Source: Pseudevernia furfuracea (lineage: Eukaryota > Ascomycota > Lecanoromycetes > Lecanorales > Parmeliaceae). From it: a DNA stretch of 64,000 nt. The notes beneath the pieces were generated by a model that saw only the letters and a program-made list of their open reading frames with translations, had not been told where the DNA came from and searched no databases. The stretch is from contig JAIUPT010000024.1 of assembly GCA_022315425.1 (NCBI GenBank), positions 1 to 64,000 on the forward strand, in the 5' to 3' direction. Shown one piece after another: positions 35,096 to 48,436 of the stretch (its first letter is position 1; each line of letters begins with the position of its first letter). The position numbers and the translations under genes were made by a program.

Positions 35096-36343
35096 CTAGT
35101 TTTTTGTCGCTTCGAGCATCTTGAGCGAGTCGAACATAACTTGTTCCTTGACGGTGCATTCAGCAGTTCGATGATCAGACATATCACACTTGTAGCAAGT
35201 CTTGTTCTTGAAACGACGTTCCCTGACCTTATCTGTTAGCTTGTCTTTGTATATAACAAAAGTAGACTTATTCTCCTTTTTGCGAGAGGTCTTTGTCTGC
35301 TCTAAGGTCTCGTCACGACCCTTCTGATCTGGTTTACCTGTTCGGTTCGACTTGTTGTCCCTCTTCGAGTCCTGTGATTTCGAAGATAACTCAGAATGAG
35401 ACCTGTTGTCTTCATTCTGCTTTGTATGAGTTTTCGCAGCTCTCTCATATTTGCGTATTTGAGTTAACAATTCTTGAATCGTTCTTGACTCAATCATGAG
35501 CTTATCTAGCTCGACTCGATGATTTGATAGTATTCGCGCTCGAATGAAGTTAAAGAACTGTCGATTCGTCATAGTCTGCGCCGAATTTAGAGCCCTAAGA
35601 CGAATGTGTAGCTTGTAAGCATATTCATGAAAAGCATTGATGGTGTCGCCTTTCCTCTGCTTCGCAGCTAACAACTTCTCATTCGTCTCAAGATATGCTT
35701 CCTTCTTGTCCCCCTTCAGGAATTCGGACAATAGCGTCTTGAAATGCGTTCATGACGTCGCTCCCCCTGGATTCTGAAGCAATCAGGACCTTCAATCGGT
35801 TTTAGGCGTACTCTCAAGAAAACCGGTAGCATAGACGACCTTCTTGATAGTCTCCTCCCGCAATTGCGACTGGCTCATTGATGTGATACCTTCCTGGATC
35901 TCCTCACTCTGAAAACCTCTGAAAGCGAATTGTCGCTCACACTCGTAAATGAACTCGTTCAATTCCGCTGGGCTGACTCCCTTGTATGACGTTGGATCTT
36001 TCGCTTTGAGATTTGGTGTCTGTCTCTTTGGCATCCCCTGAGTCTCGTAACTCAGTGACGCTTGTCGACGACGTGGCAACGCTTGGTTTGCCTGATATGC
36101 TGTAAACTCCTCCGCGTGCGCTTGATAGGCCCGGAATGTTGTAAGCTTCCTTGGGTCTAACATCGTTTCTGCTGACTCGTCCGTGTGTGAGCCAATATCG
36201 CCATGATCATCTTCTTCGCTTGTCCCTGAAGTAATCTCATTAAATCCTTCTTCGCCAGCATTGATGTCACCCGATAGTGCTCCTTGTCCCTCTTCGGGAC
36301 TCGATATCTGCTGTCTCGATCGTAATCCTGCTGCAGAAGCCAT
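35096..36343 (-). pseudogene. Chromovirus gag
   Basis: Gag starts at 36343 (MASAAGLRSRQQIS) with an acidic, Pro/Ser-rich N-terminus (183 residues). After a stop or frame break near 35790 it continues at 35731 with the capsid-like part (NAFHEYAYKLHIRLR) and a nucleocapsid zinc knuckle CYKCDMSDHRTAEC (C-x2-C-x4-H-x4-C) near 35165-35205. The protease lies just downstream, with the active-site DSG read as DSD (about 34760). The frame break and loss of the protease glycine make it non-functional. Confidence 0.75.
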
Positions 36344-36493
36344 CTGAATAATTCGAAATTGACTGGCCCGACGTCGGCGTCAATTGAGAGATAGGTAGAG
36401 GTGACAGCGAGTCACGAAAGTGGTATTGTTATCAAACGGGCACACCCCCCTTACTACCGTGTCGACGATAGCGAGAGTTGCAGGATTCAGAAA

Positions 36494-36767
36494 TGTAACG
36501 GGGTCTAGGCATGCGTGAGTGAGTAACAGATGAATTGGTTACTAGATAGACTGAATCCTGAGGAACTCGGTGGGAGTCCTCAGAGGCAGCATATTTAGCA
36601 GGGGAGAGTGCACCCCCATGTCAAGCAAACTTACTATGCGACTGCTATAGCCGCACAGCCGCACAGCTGCACCAGAGGGATAGTCTCCCGAATCTGACCT
36701 AGATGTATGTTGGATTCCTGGACTTCTGACAGGCCGCCTCATGCCTAGAGACCTCATGGCCCTTACA
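36494..36767 (-). repeat. Chromovirus 5' LTR
   Basis: On the minus strand it runs from TGTAAGGGCC to CCCCGTTACA, with TG...CA termini. It shares about 205 bases with the 3' LTR, and its last about 45 bases with 54606-54651. Confidence 0.8.
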
Positions 36768-37500
36768 CATTTGAGAGACTCGAAAGCTTACGCTTCTATA
36801 TTTGCGTTCAACTATCGAATAAAAAGATCGATAATTACAGTTAACGTTAGATCTTAGAGCGAGATTTAACGAGAGAGATAGAATATCGAGATAAAAAATA
36901 TCGATTGCGTATCGTTACTGCTTCGATAGTTGACGTTATTAACTTAGATTATTAACTCGAACGAGAGTGAGAAGTTCTCGTATTCACGCGTTCGTCTGAA
37001 GTCTTGACGCGATCTCGCGTTGTGAAAACTCTGCTCAGAGAAGACAAGGTTCTGAGAAGAGAGTTCGACGCGCGATTGATCGATTTCTATATAGTATTAT
37101 TATTCGTTAAACACGTAGAGCTAATTTTAAAGAGTGAATTCTATAATAAATATGTCGAGAAGACTTTATAAAAGAATAGATATTATCGTTGAAAATAGAG
37201 CGCGATAGACGTATAAACGCACGCGATAGCGAAAGCGAGAGTTAAGTATCTTCTTTATATGAATATAATCTAAACTATTTCGACTTTGTTTTTCGTTGTT
37301 TTCGTTGCGTTATATTTTCGAAGCGAGCATCGTGAAAGAGAAGATAAATATTTATAATCTCTTTGATTATATCGAGATTACACGCTCTCGCGCAGCTGAT
37401 ATGAAGTGATTAGCTGTTAATATATCTTTTATCTCTAGTCACTCGGCACTTCTTAGACGCAAAGTGAGCGCGTTGCTACGAGATTTATTTTCGTTCGTTC
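36768..37500. repeat. RIP-mutated AT-rich repeat DNA
   Basis: AT-rich, without open frames. It is the left part of the sequence into which the PIF-like transposon inserted; it continues at 41394 on the other side. Family not recognised. Confidence 0.6.
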
Positions 37501-37738
37501 ATTAGAGGCATTTCGCACCCTCTGCACAACCACCTCGCTTATTTTTCATCGTCATATTCTTACATTTCTACTACTTCAAAAACAGTCATTAGTCATCGTC
37601 TTCTTACTTTCCTACTAAGCATGGGCTATATACACTATATTCTTTCTATCATAGCGTCATGTAAGTCTTTGATGACGCGGTTTTAACAGCTGTCAGTTAC
37701 AGCTATCAATTTTCATTGTTCTTTATATCAAACTCGCT

Positions 37739-39090
37739 ATGAATCTCAACATCGCTGCTGCTGCTGTCACGGCCCTCACGAATACTCAGACGACGTCAAA
37801 TATCGTAGATCTTCTACTTTCGAAGAAGCTTAAGCAGAAAGATGAGGGCATTCGATATCGTTATGCACCTTCAATCCCCTACACTCAAGTTCTCGATACT
37901 TATATCCTTTGTCATGGATCCAGGTTCGCAGTCCGGTACTATGGCCTAATACCATTGTCACCAAGGTTCAGCCCTATGGCTCAGCCCTACATTAGCGCGC
38001 CAAGCCACGGCCTTCTACTTCTACGAATACATGCATGCACTTGTACATAGAATTCCCATAGTTAGAATTCTATTCAAACCACATTCAAATACTATTTCAG
38101 TTCTACATGTAGTCCCTGACATCATAGATATGAATATCGTTTTGATCTATCACTTGATGAGATTCATATCTGATGAAACTAAGACCTTTCTATCATTCTT
38201 GAGACTAGATAAGCTTCGCTTTCGTAATCGATTTGCGGCTACCCCTGAGCAAGCAATTGAAGTGATATTAATTCGACTCTTCTTCCCCACACGATATTGA
38301 CAAATGATGAATACCTTCGGTCACAGCAGGACCTGACTATCAATCGTCTTCAACGATATCATTATTTATCTATATCGAAGATATCGACGAAAGCTTGAAT
38401 GGGACGAAGAACGTCTCACATTTGAGCAGCTATCTTAATACGTCAGGACTATATTTGACAAGGGAGGAAGCAAATGCATCTGAGGGTGAATTAACGATAT
38501 TCTCAATGCTATATATCGACCTATAATAGATCAACAGCAGTACTATTCAGATCACAAACGAAAGTATAACTACAAGTATCAGTCAATTGTAACACCTGAT
38601 GAGCTGATTTCGAGTCTTATGGGGCCTTACATTGATAGACGAGACGATTAACGAATAATGTAATTGTCTCAATTGTAAGAGAAATTGCGAGCTGTCAATG
38701 CTGATCGTCGTTCTTCTCAAGCATTATATTTGTATAAGAATCCTGCATACTCTATAGTATATGAAATCATGAAACCATTTAAGAACTACTCTAATAAATC
38801 TCGAACTTCAGCACAGTACGTCTACAACTTGCGAATGTCACGACTTCGTATCGAGGTGAAACATGAATTTGCTCTGCATCAGAACCTTTAAACGTGAAAT
38901 GAATTTCATATAGACTTGAAAGTAGATCAGAGTGCCGCTATTTGCTATGCTGTCTTCGTGTTGTTAATCAATATTTGAACGTGTTTGCGAGGGAATCAAA
39001 TCAGTCAACGATTTCGAATTGTATTTTCAAATGTGAAGGATTATTTGAGACTAAATCAGACGGAGCAGGAACTTGATACTTGATAAGAAA
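37739..39090 (+). pseudogene. PIF/Harbinger-like DDE transposase
   Basis: After a poorly conserved N-terminal part (from 37739) the protein reads FRNRFAATPEQAIEVILIRL, FNDIIIYLYRRYRRKLEWDE, then NDILNAIYRP, YYSDHKRKYNYKYQSIVTPD, YKNPAYS and RIEVKHEFALHQNL (to about 38890), with a weaker tail to 39090. This is the DDE_4-type transposase order. The first catalytic Asp (expected DGT) reads Asn-Asp, and the second motif, expected Gly-Asp-Pro-Ala-Tyr, reads Lys-Asn. At least six stops interrupt it, several where tryptophan is expected. The changes are G-to-A on this strand, as RIP would produce. Family assignment rests on motif order, not on a search. Confidence 0.75.
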
Positions 39091-39689
39091 GTGTTCGAAT
39101 TCTGAAGTAGTGCTAGCAATCAAACAGCTATATATGAGACTCCTTATTTTTTTCCCTTGATCTATATATATTATCTCATCGACGATTCAAATTTAGAGAT
39201 CTATAACCTCGTTGTCGCTGCTGCGCAATTTTTTTAAGTATTAAAGTTTTTGATCTCTCTGCGCGAAGTTGATTTTAGCTCCTTAATTATGAAAGAACTT
39301 TTTTACACTCATTATTATCATTTTATAAATCACTCTTTAGAGTATCTATACTATCAAGAACAGCTAAATTCGTCAAGGAATAATGTCGCTATTCCTCTCG
39401 CAAAAAAGTCTTTCCTAACTTATACCGCTTCATAGAAAGAGTAACATCTATAGTATCTATAATTTTCTGCGACGCCTTGATTGACTAAGTAATAAGTGTA
39501 CTAAGTTATTTGATAGGTTTTTTTATTTTCGTTTTTTTTTGATAAGGTTTTCTCTCAGAAGATTCATAATGCGCGAAATACTTCAACCTTTTAGAAATTA
39601 TTCAGCCCTTATTCTATGCAGTTAAGTCATTCTAAATACACTCGTCGTCAGATATTCATATATAGATATATGGGGAAAAGTCTTAGAAT

Positions 39690-41088
39690 CTAACTTCTAG
39701 TTCTGAGAGGGTGCTGTTGTCGTTTCTGAAGGATTTGCGCCCTCTACAAAGTTATTAAAAAGAGACATCATTTTGTTCAAACCACTCTTGATATTCTTAA
39801 TATCAGACTTCAGGGAGTTAACCTCGTCTCAAAGATCTACTATCTGATTGTTCGGAGATCTCTGACTGCGAATAGCTTTCGTCATAATACTGACACTTCT
39901 CTCGTTACTTTTAATTAGCTGAGTCACCTCTCGTAATAACTCATTATCGTCGTCGTCACGCTTCCTCTTATCCCTTCCTTTATTCAATGTAATTGATAAT
40001 GTACTTTCTCGAGTTGAGACATTAGAGACTGATACATCGAATCCTGGAATAGGCTCATCGTCAACTTTAAATATTATACTGGCTTTTAACCTCTTTGTCT
40101 TAAAAGCCTCTTATGCAAGTTGTTGCTGCGACTTAGTTCTATCTTATACATCTTCGACTATCTCCTTTATACGCTTAACAAACTCCTCGATAGCTGCTTT
40201 GAAGTCGCCTCTAAGTTCTTCGTTGTCAGATCTCAACTCTTCGTTCATTAACTCGTCGATACGAGTCTTTATTCATGTTGTTACTCTTTGTCGTGACTGT
40301 TCAAGCACATAATCAGTCTTTTTCTTCAATTTTTCCTTCATTAATAGTCAGAAGTTCTCTTTATTGCCCGCTCTATAATTCATTTTATATCTCACACACT
40401 GTCGTATCAAATAGAGCTTCTCTTACGGCGTCATGTTAGACTTGTCACGCTTTCGACCTCTCTTAGATTGTTCTTGTCCAAAGTTCTCCATAGTCAAGTC
40501 ATCGTTAATAGCTATCGATGCCTTTGTCTTCTCTTTCTCCTTCTTTTTGAAGGTTTTTTTAAACTAAGCGAAGATTTTCTTCTTATACGTAAAAGAGACG
40601 AGCTGTATCTTCGTATCTTACGCTTCGCTATTGATGATATTTTGAATAATTGAAAGAGCTACATCTAGGGAAAGAAAACTCGAGGTTTGAAGGCTGTTTG
40701 AAGGATTCTCCGAATTATTTAAAAGATACGAAGAATTTTGTTGAAATACTCGTTGCGGTGTGAGACTATCGAATTGACGATAGGGATTAAAGTTAATAGA
40801 CATCGTCTGAGGAGGATTTGGTGTGAAATATACTGAAGGTGTATGGATATAGGGCGATTCATAGGGCGAGGAGTACTGAGGATAAAACGACTGATAAGCA
40901 TCGTCACTTGCTTGATATCGAAGTTGCTCGCTTTGTTTCAGGATATTCGTTATTGTCGATGCTCTGGGGATAGCCATCGAGGCTGACGACGTAGATACAT
41001 GATAATTGATGTTGTCTTTTAGTCGTGACTGATCAGTTATAATAGCATCTCGATCGAATTGTTCAGAATCGACTGGGAAGATGTTCAT
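39690..41088 (-). pseudogene. SANT/Myb-like accessory protein of the transposon
   Basis: Minus-strand gene starting at 41088 (MNIFPVDSEQFDRDA). The first 156 residues are open, with Pro/Tyr/Ser-rich composition. Beyond 40618 the frame continues with scattered stops through a SANT-like segment (EKLYLIRQCVRYKMNYRAGN, about 40360-40420) and a charged coiled coil (ELMNEELRSDNEELRGDFK) to about 39690. PIF/Harbinger elements encode such a DNA-binding partner for the transposase. It is convergent with the transposase gene. Confidence 0.65.
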
Positions 41089-41393
41089 GACGACTCAGCA
41101 TGATAATTCAGAACTTAGATTTGAAGCTTTTACAGAACATCTTTTAACCCTAGCCCTAGAAAGAGATATACTCTGAACTAGACGATATACTCTATAGCTA
41201 TATCGAAAGAGGTATAAGGAATCAGTCAAGCGAGAATAAGCGAGCATACTAAGAAAATACGATGATCGCATAAAAGAATACAATAATCGCATAAATGTCT
41301 CGCTTACATGTCTATATTAGACTAGAGTCGATGTTAAGTTTAGAACTATATATAAGCGAGGTGGTTGTGTAGGGGGTGCGAAATGCCTCTATT

Positions 41394-43778
41394 GCTGCTG
41401 TTGCTACTACTAATCTCGCTCACATTACGTCGTCGCATCGTCGCATCGTTCTTATTTTTCTGAGATCACTTGACTCTGTTATATACTGCAAGTAACGCTG
41501 GGTCGTTGTTTATAGCGATAACAGATTCGTAGTCGACAGCACGTACAGCTGAATCTCGTTACCAGTCTTATTATATATTTATAAAATATAAGCGAGAATA
41601 TTAAAAGAAGTTAAAATAATTTAACTTCACGATATAAATCCTTATTAACGATTTTAAAAGTTAGTCGTCTTTAATATATGAAATTCTTTAATCGAAGTAA
41701 AAGATTTATAATAGTCGATTAATTTACTTCTTGCTATTTATGAATCGACTATCGTTCGTATTAAAGATAAATTTCGAGACTCTCGAAATCTTTCTTCTCG
41801 TACGAAACTAAAGTTTAAAAGATCTATTAAACGAGTGCTCTCGAAATTCGAGCGAGTAAAGACGTATTTGATTTAATAAAATAATAACATCGAATATAAA
41901 GAAGTATTTAAATAATTAAAAGTGTTAATAAAAGCGAGAATAAGAACGAAAATTAAAACGAAAACGAAAGCGAGATAAAGAGCGAAATAAAAAACGAGAG
42001 AAAGACGATTTAACTTTATTAGCTTTATTAAAGCGTACTATAAAGTTTATAATTGAAACTTCGAATAATTCAACGTCTTTAATATCTTTAACGTTTTTAA
42101 TATTCTTAGACTTTAAAGAAAATTATACTTTAAAATTCGATACTAAGCGTGTATTATTCGAGATATCTAAATTCGATAAAGTAGTAGTTATCGATAACTC
42201 TAATAATAATAACTTTACGTCTAATATAATAATTTAATTAACTTTATCGAAAGATTTTTAGCTTAAAGAACGAAAGTTACGACTTAGCTTCGAAGTTGAT
42301 AACTTCGATAATCGACTATAAAAGTCTCTTAACGATTATATATATAATTTATAAAAGAATTTTAAAGCTATTAAAGAAGATATAGTTAAGTAACGAAGAC
42401 TTTAAATTATAAAGATGCGTTATAAGCTTATTAGAAAATAATATTATAACGTTATAAATAAGAACGATATATTCTATTCTTCTTATTTCGACACGTCGAT
42501 CGATAAATCGTTTATAAAGTATAATAACTTTAGATTTATCGTCGAGCGTCTTTATAATTAAGCGATATATAACGCTAATAAGAAGTATAAGTTGAATTCA
42601 TTAAGACACTCGTTAAAGCGAGTGTTAAGTTATTAAAATAAGTACGATTCTTAATAGAAGATATTTACGAACTTTTTATTTAATTAATCTAAGAGATCTC
42701 TTATTTAGCGATCGCGACGATTGGAGTTTATAAGAGAGAAATCTACGTTATCAAATAAGCGTGAAGATTTAAGATTAGTCTAATAGTAGAGTAATAAGAC
42801 GATACTTTAATAAATAAATCTCTGTAAATAAGTAGACTTAACGTTAAGAATTAATATTTAATTCGACTAATTCTCGAATATAGTATTTTTAAGTTATTTG
42901 AGTTATTTGAGTTTAGACGTTCTTCTTTTATTTTATCGTTAACAATTTTCGATTAATTATTAATTCTTTATTATATATTTATTTTATTTATTTTATCTTT
43001 CTTTTCGTTCTTCTTATTCTTTTCGTTCTTCTCGTTCTTCTTCTTTAGATATTTCGACAATATAAGTTGATAAGAGTGAACTAAGTTGCGAATATCGAAC
43101 AAAATCTCATTATATTATATTCTTTTAAACAAGTCTCGCGCGGCTAAGATCTATTAATTAGTCGATCGATAACGTGTTTTTAATATAATTTAGTCGTCTA
43201 GATCGCTATATATAGAGAGTGCAATCGATGTTTTATATCAAAAAATTCTTATTTGTCTCTCGAAATCGAGATTTTACTTAATTTTTAAAAGATTAAAAAA
43301 TAATAATAAAAACGAAGCAGAAGAGTCGCATATAATAATCGTCTTATCGTTTTTTCTTCTTTATATAAATATATATATATATATATTATTGTTTATAATA
43401 TGTTAACTTATTAATATCAAAGCTTCTTTAAGTATTTGCGCTACGTAGCACGTAAATTTCGTCTATAAGTGCTTTTTATATAAAAGAGACTTCAGCTACT
43501 TTAAGTTATATTCAAATAATTCTTTAAATGCTTCTTTAAAAGAATAACTATCTCTACTTCGTTTTTTAATTCTTATATTTAATTACTTTTTTATCAAAAT
43601 GACTCTACGATCGACTCGTTTTTAGAGTTTACTTTCTAGAGACTTGATGTGATAGCTTAGTGCGATGCGTCTTCTTTGAATGTAAATAGAATAGAGAGAT
43701 ATATACATATAGTAAAAGAGTATGTACATGTAGTAAAAGGCTATATATATCTATTAGAACCCTACATAAATCTGCAAA
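41394..43778. repeat. RIP-mutated AT-rich repeat DNA
   Basis: Continuation of the sequence interrupted by the PIF-like element, then long A/T-rich DNA with no open frame. A short tandem motif near 43690-43775 (TGTACATGTAGTAAAAGG type) recurs at 56880-56975. No TE family could be recognised from translation. Confidence 0.6.
43690..43775. repeat. Short dispersed repeat (copy 1)
   Basis: Repeats of a GTACATGTAGTAAAAGG-like unit followed by CTAT..AGAACCCT. The same arrangement occurs at 56880-56975 on the same strand. These may be fragments of LTRs of one very old element, but no further support is visible. Confidence 0.45.
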
Positions 43779-46700
43779 TAGTTTATGAGCGTAACTTTCT
43801 TACTAATCAATAACGTGCTTTTTAATTAGAATTAGTCAGCTAATGAGATTCATAAATAGATTCTTTTATAGAATAAATCTATATCTTCTTGCACTCTTAT
43901 AAGATTTTTAATCTAAACTAACGATATTAGAGAGACATATTAAGATCTCGAAGAAATCGTATTATTTTATTCTATTGATTATAAAGCATCTCTAATCTTT
44001 TTGCTAAGTCGTTTATCTCAGAATTCGAAGACTGTTCGTGTTACTTTAATTATATTATTATTTTCTTTTACTTTTGCTTAATTCTATTTACACTTTCTTC
44101 ACTCTCTTTTCTTATTTAAAAGACATCTTTATATAAATCTCGTTATCGTTCGTTTTAACTTTATTATCTTTCTTCGAAAAGATTATTACGTTTTATAACA
44201 ATTTTCACACTAACTCTCTAAAAGAGTTTAACGAAGATTATTCTTTAAAAGATCACTCTTTTATCTCTTCTCTTTCTATTATAATTACGTCAAATCGAGT
44301 CTTTCTTTATATATCTACATCTTTTATTAAAGTAGTTATTTTAATAGCTACAGTTATAACTATTAAAGCACTCAGCTTTAATTTCTATAAAAAATACTCT
44401 AAGAAAGAAACGTCTACTACTAGATAAATTATAATCTTTAAGTACGAGCTCTCTAATTTTTACGACGATAACAAAATACTCTTTATCGTTTATATAAAGT
44501 ACATTAATCTTCTATTGTTAAGAAAAGTAACGAAGTAAATTAACTTCAATTCGAAAGTTATAAGACTTATAATTATTCGAAACTCTATCGAAGAGATAGT
44601 TAGTTAATTCGTCTCGCTATTATAAAAGAGATTCTCGTTTAAGATCGTTAAAGCAGTACTCTTATTCTTCGATATCGAGTTATTCGAATTATAACAGAAG
44701 CAGAACGAGTCTCTGCTATCGTACTATAATCGTATTCTTAATCTAATATAAAAGTACGATGTTAAGAATAGATCATCGACTCTAATTCTATTATTAATCG
44801 AGTCATCTCTATTAAACACATTCTTGCGTGTATAAATCAAAAACCTTCTAAATTTGATTATCAAGTATAAGACAGTTAAAGATATAAGTGATTCGAATCG
44901 ATCTTTGAAAATTATATATAATCTAACTAAGCAAGCAAGACTTATTAATATAGAAATTTAGAAACTCTTTAATAAGGAGAATCGCGAGAATAAGCTATTC
45001 TTTTATAAAGAATTAATAGAAAAGAACTTATCTAATCAACAGATCTCGTCTATACTAACAACTTATTATACTACGAGAGCAGATCGTAATTAATTCTTAA
45101 TTCATCGTTATTAATAATTAGTATATAAAGACTCTTATTTATCTTAACGTTACGAAGTATAGCAGTAACAGCAGTCTCTTTTATATCGATCTAGTTCGAA
45201 GCTCTTTACGTATTTAACACTCAACTTAAGCAAAGCTAATATCGAATTAGTTTAACAATCTCGTGATAGATATCAGTCTATCTCAGCAGATCTTTCGAAT
45301 CATAAGACTTTCAACAATGATTGAATTAATAATACTCGAACTTATATCAAGAAAGACGAAGTCTTATACGTGAAGTGTGAGCATATTAATCATATATCTC
45401 GAAAGTACTCTGATATCTCACTATTAGCGTGAGAGCAATCGTATTTGCGTAAGATTATATTTAATAACTTATTATAAATTAGCTTTGCAGCAGTAGACTA
45501 TAACGAATTTAATAACTAAGCACGTTCTTATGACAGCCGAATCAGTTCAATATATAATAATATCACTTTAGAACAATTCTTATACATATTATAGTTTTCT
45601 GTTATTATAAGCGATATCTTATTAACTTTCTTTGTTAGATCTCTTAGTTATAATATAATTAATCTTCGTAGCTCTTTTAATTGTAGATTAATAAGAGTTT
45701 ATTATAATAAAGACTTAGACTCAAATAAGCGTTCTTATATGAAAGCAGAGAATTCTTAATCTTTATTAAAGTAAACATCGATTAAACTCTCTTAACAGTT
45801 TAATAATCAAGATTCTTTATAAAGCTCTCAAGAGACATTTTAAGATTCGCAGTAACAGTCTACTCAGATATCTTAATAATAAACTTTAGTCTTATAAGTA
45901 TTATTATCATAGATAACACTCTCTCTGTTATCATAATAGTCTTAATATTAATCGCAGTCTCAGATCGATATAAGATAAGCATTTTAAGAGTCTATATAGT
46001 AAAATGTTATAATAAAGAATAGATTTAAGCGAAAAGAACGCAAGCGAGCAGACAAGAAGATTAAATTATAATCTCTTAATATACTATTTAATGAACAGAT
46101 AAGCGAATATAATTAATTACTATTTGTTCGTGTTATTTTCAAGAATATCAAGATAGATATCTGAATAATGAACTTCGTTGCTTGATTACTCTCTGCTTAT
46201 AAGAAATTAAAGCGTCTTTATATAAAGATTATTAAGAGACGCATCAGCAAGAAGTAATAAGTCAATTAATCTAATTAATAATTTAACTTTATCTTCGTTT
46301 AATAGTCTTAGTCTATGTAAACTATTTCTATATCGTTTAATTCATTTTAATTAGTGATTATAAAACAAGTTTTATAGTTTATTATTTAAGCGAGAGAATA
46401 AGTTAGTCTATTACAATTCGACTCTACTTAAGCGAAGAGATACACGCGTTTTTTATTCACTTTGATAAGTGCTAATAAGACTTAAAGATTTCTTGACATC
46501 GTTGTTAATAACGAACGCAAGACGACCCTTTCTGTTAAGCACGTTTAAGTCGATCAAGAATCGAATATGAATATGATTTTATATGATTTGTTAAGATAAC
46601 TTAGACTATTTCAAAAGTCGCTGACGAAGATAAGCTTTCAAGATCTATTTATAAAGACTGTTGATCATCGACATATCTTGTTATATTATTAAACTAAGTT

Positions 46701-46788
46701 CGAATACGAAGCGAAAGACATTATTAGAAGTGTTAAATGTTTTGTTGTTTTTAAGCTAATTAATATTATAGAGTCTAATAAGATTAAG

Positions 46789-46990
46789 CAGCTTGTTACG
46801 AGCGTACCCTGCGTCCCTTGACACCTCGTATCCTTGACACCTACGCTAGCCCTATCGGGCCTAGTGTCTAGGCAGGTTCACTCAGCCATACATATATGGC
46901 TTCCCTCCCAGTACATAGTTGCTCCTTAGCTTGTTATCTTCGTTACATACTACACTACGGTTATCACCACAGTACGGTCCTTACACAGCT
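46789..46990 (+). repeat. Solo LTR with 5-bp target duplication
   Basis: A 192-bp GC-richer island (46794-46985) with TGTTACG...CCTTACA ends, flanked by the 5-bp direct repeat CAGCT (46789-46793 and 46986-46990), inside RIP-mutated DNA. Start and end resemble the LTR of the gag-only element at 49474, so it is a related family. It has no partner or internal region: the product of LTR-LTR recombination. It is not RIP-mutated, so it is younger than its surroundings. Confidence 0.85.
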
Positions 46991-47538
46991 AAGCTTAATT
47001 CTAGATATCTTATAATTATATTCGATGAATATATACATTTCGATTCGCAATTCTTTTATTACGATTGAAGACTTTAAAATAAAAGAGACGTTACGCGTAA
47101 TTCGAGACTCTTAAATAATCTTTTATAAGAATTATAATCTGTTAATATATTCGAAGTTCGTTATAATATCACACTCTATCACAGAAAACGAGAAATTATC
47201 TTCGAAATCTTTAAAATCTTTTAATTTTAAGAACGAGCTCTCGAGTATCGAAGAGCTATCTCTTCGTAGCAGTCTGTTTAATCTCAACAAAAAGAGTTTT
47301 TAAGTTATTTACTTCGTCTATAACACGACGTTAAACTACGAAAACAATATGTCTCTTTCGAATCTGTTAGATCAATTATCTTCGAGTCTATTAAGTCTGT
47401 TACGATAGCTGTTAACAGATCAGATTAATTAATAAGCGCATTCAATGCATTAAATATATTCGTCTCTTAGATCGATATGAGAATGTCATTATTATTTTCT
47501 AAAAAGGTCAATTCTTATTTAAGCAGATCGATCTTACG

Positions 47539-48436
47539 TCTAAGCATAATATATAATATAAGATTAGACTCACGAATTAAATTCGTGATACGATATTAAA
47601 ATTGAATTAAATTAATTTAAGACTTGTGTCGTAAAAAAAGTAAAAAACTATTTTAGAGAATTTTAAATTTAATTAGTATTTGAGATAGGTTTGTTTTTGA
47701 TATTTTTGATTTATATAATTTTTATAATTTTTTTATTACGTTTTTTAATTTAATTAATTTTTTTTTTTTTTTTTTTTTCCGACGCAGCTCGGATTCGAAT
47801 CCTACATTTTATGAATTTACAAATTTAACCGTTTTATCATTTTACCGCTACATGAAAGAAAATCACTATTAAAATATATGATGAATGTCTAATCTCTCAA
47901 AGCTCTCAAAGCTGAAAACCTTCAATCTACAATTTATTAATAACTATAAGACCGATTCTAAAAATTCTTGATTCTCTGAATAGCGCAAATAAGTCTTCAC
48001 AATTGAAAAAAAAATCTCAAAAAAGTAATAGAAAAGTAAAAAGTTATTCAAAATATAAGACTTGTACGCACAAATTTTTTCGAGGCCGCGCATCCCTCAT
48101 CACCAAGAAGTAAGCGGCCGAGCAACGATATTGAAATCCTACTTTATTTTATCAATAAGAGGTCAAATTTGATAATTCTTGTAGCGTTAGAATGCGCACG
48201 TTGAGCTCTATAATCTACGAAAATTTAAAGAAATCATATACAGAGAGAATAGAGTGGTTGAAGTTGCAAAAAGGAACCATCAAATTTTTTGATGAGGGTG
48301 CTCAGAAGGCCTAGCGGGCTAACAAAGCGGGTCTAGTCAAAAAGCGTAGGACTGACGATTTGATTATTGGCTACACATACAAATTAAGATTTTTTAGCTC
48401 AGCCCTATCTTACTTCTAAGTATAATATATAATATA
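47539..48436 (-). mobile_element. 0.85-kb dispersed repeat with tRNA-like block (copy B)
   Basis: The element proper (47561-48414, 854 bp) lies in opposite orientation to copy A at 24461-25316. It is flanked by a 22-bp direct repeat (47539-47560 and 48415-48436, one mismatch), a target duplication of the length produced by LINE-type target-primed insertion. The tRNA-like block is at about 47785-47855 (reverse complement) with the B-box-like GGATTCGAATCC, next to a run of about 22 A residues. No open frame. Best described as a large SINE-like, non-autonomous element. Confidence 0.7.

Larger units (their letters stand above)
30447..36767 (-). mobile_element. Ty3 chromovirus, lightly RIP-mutated
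   Basis: Ty3/gypsy-type LTR retrotransposon on the minus strand: LTR (36494-36767), gag, protease, RT, RNase H, integrase, chromodomain, polypurine tract (30692-30707, GAAAAGGGGGGATAAT on the minus strand) and 3' LTR (30447-30691). Proteins are readable over long stretches but broken by stops such as Trp-to-stop, and by Asp-to-Asn changes at catalytic sites. No target duplication is found. The 3' LTR lacks about 38 terminal bases present in the 5' LTR and in a fragment at 54568-54651, so the left junction appears deleted. It is much less mutated than the neighbouring Ty3 element. Confidence 0.88.
37501..41393. mobile_element. PIF/Harbinger-like DNA transposon, two genes
   Basis: A 3887-bp element (37504-41390) bounded by 38-bp terminal inverted repeats (37504-37541 and 41353-41390, two mismatches) and by the 3-bp direct repeat ATT on both sides, fitting the 3-bp target duplications of PIF/Harbinger. 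A TA duplication with slightly shorter inverted repeats is an alternative reading. It contains two convergent genes, a DDE transposase on plus and a SANT/Myb-like protein on minus, the gene pair typical of this superfamily. Both are damaged by RIP-type changes. Confidence 0.8.
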
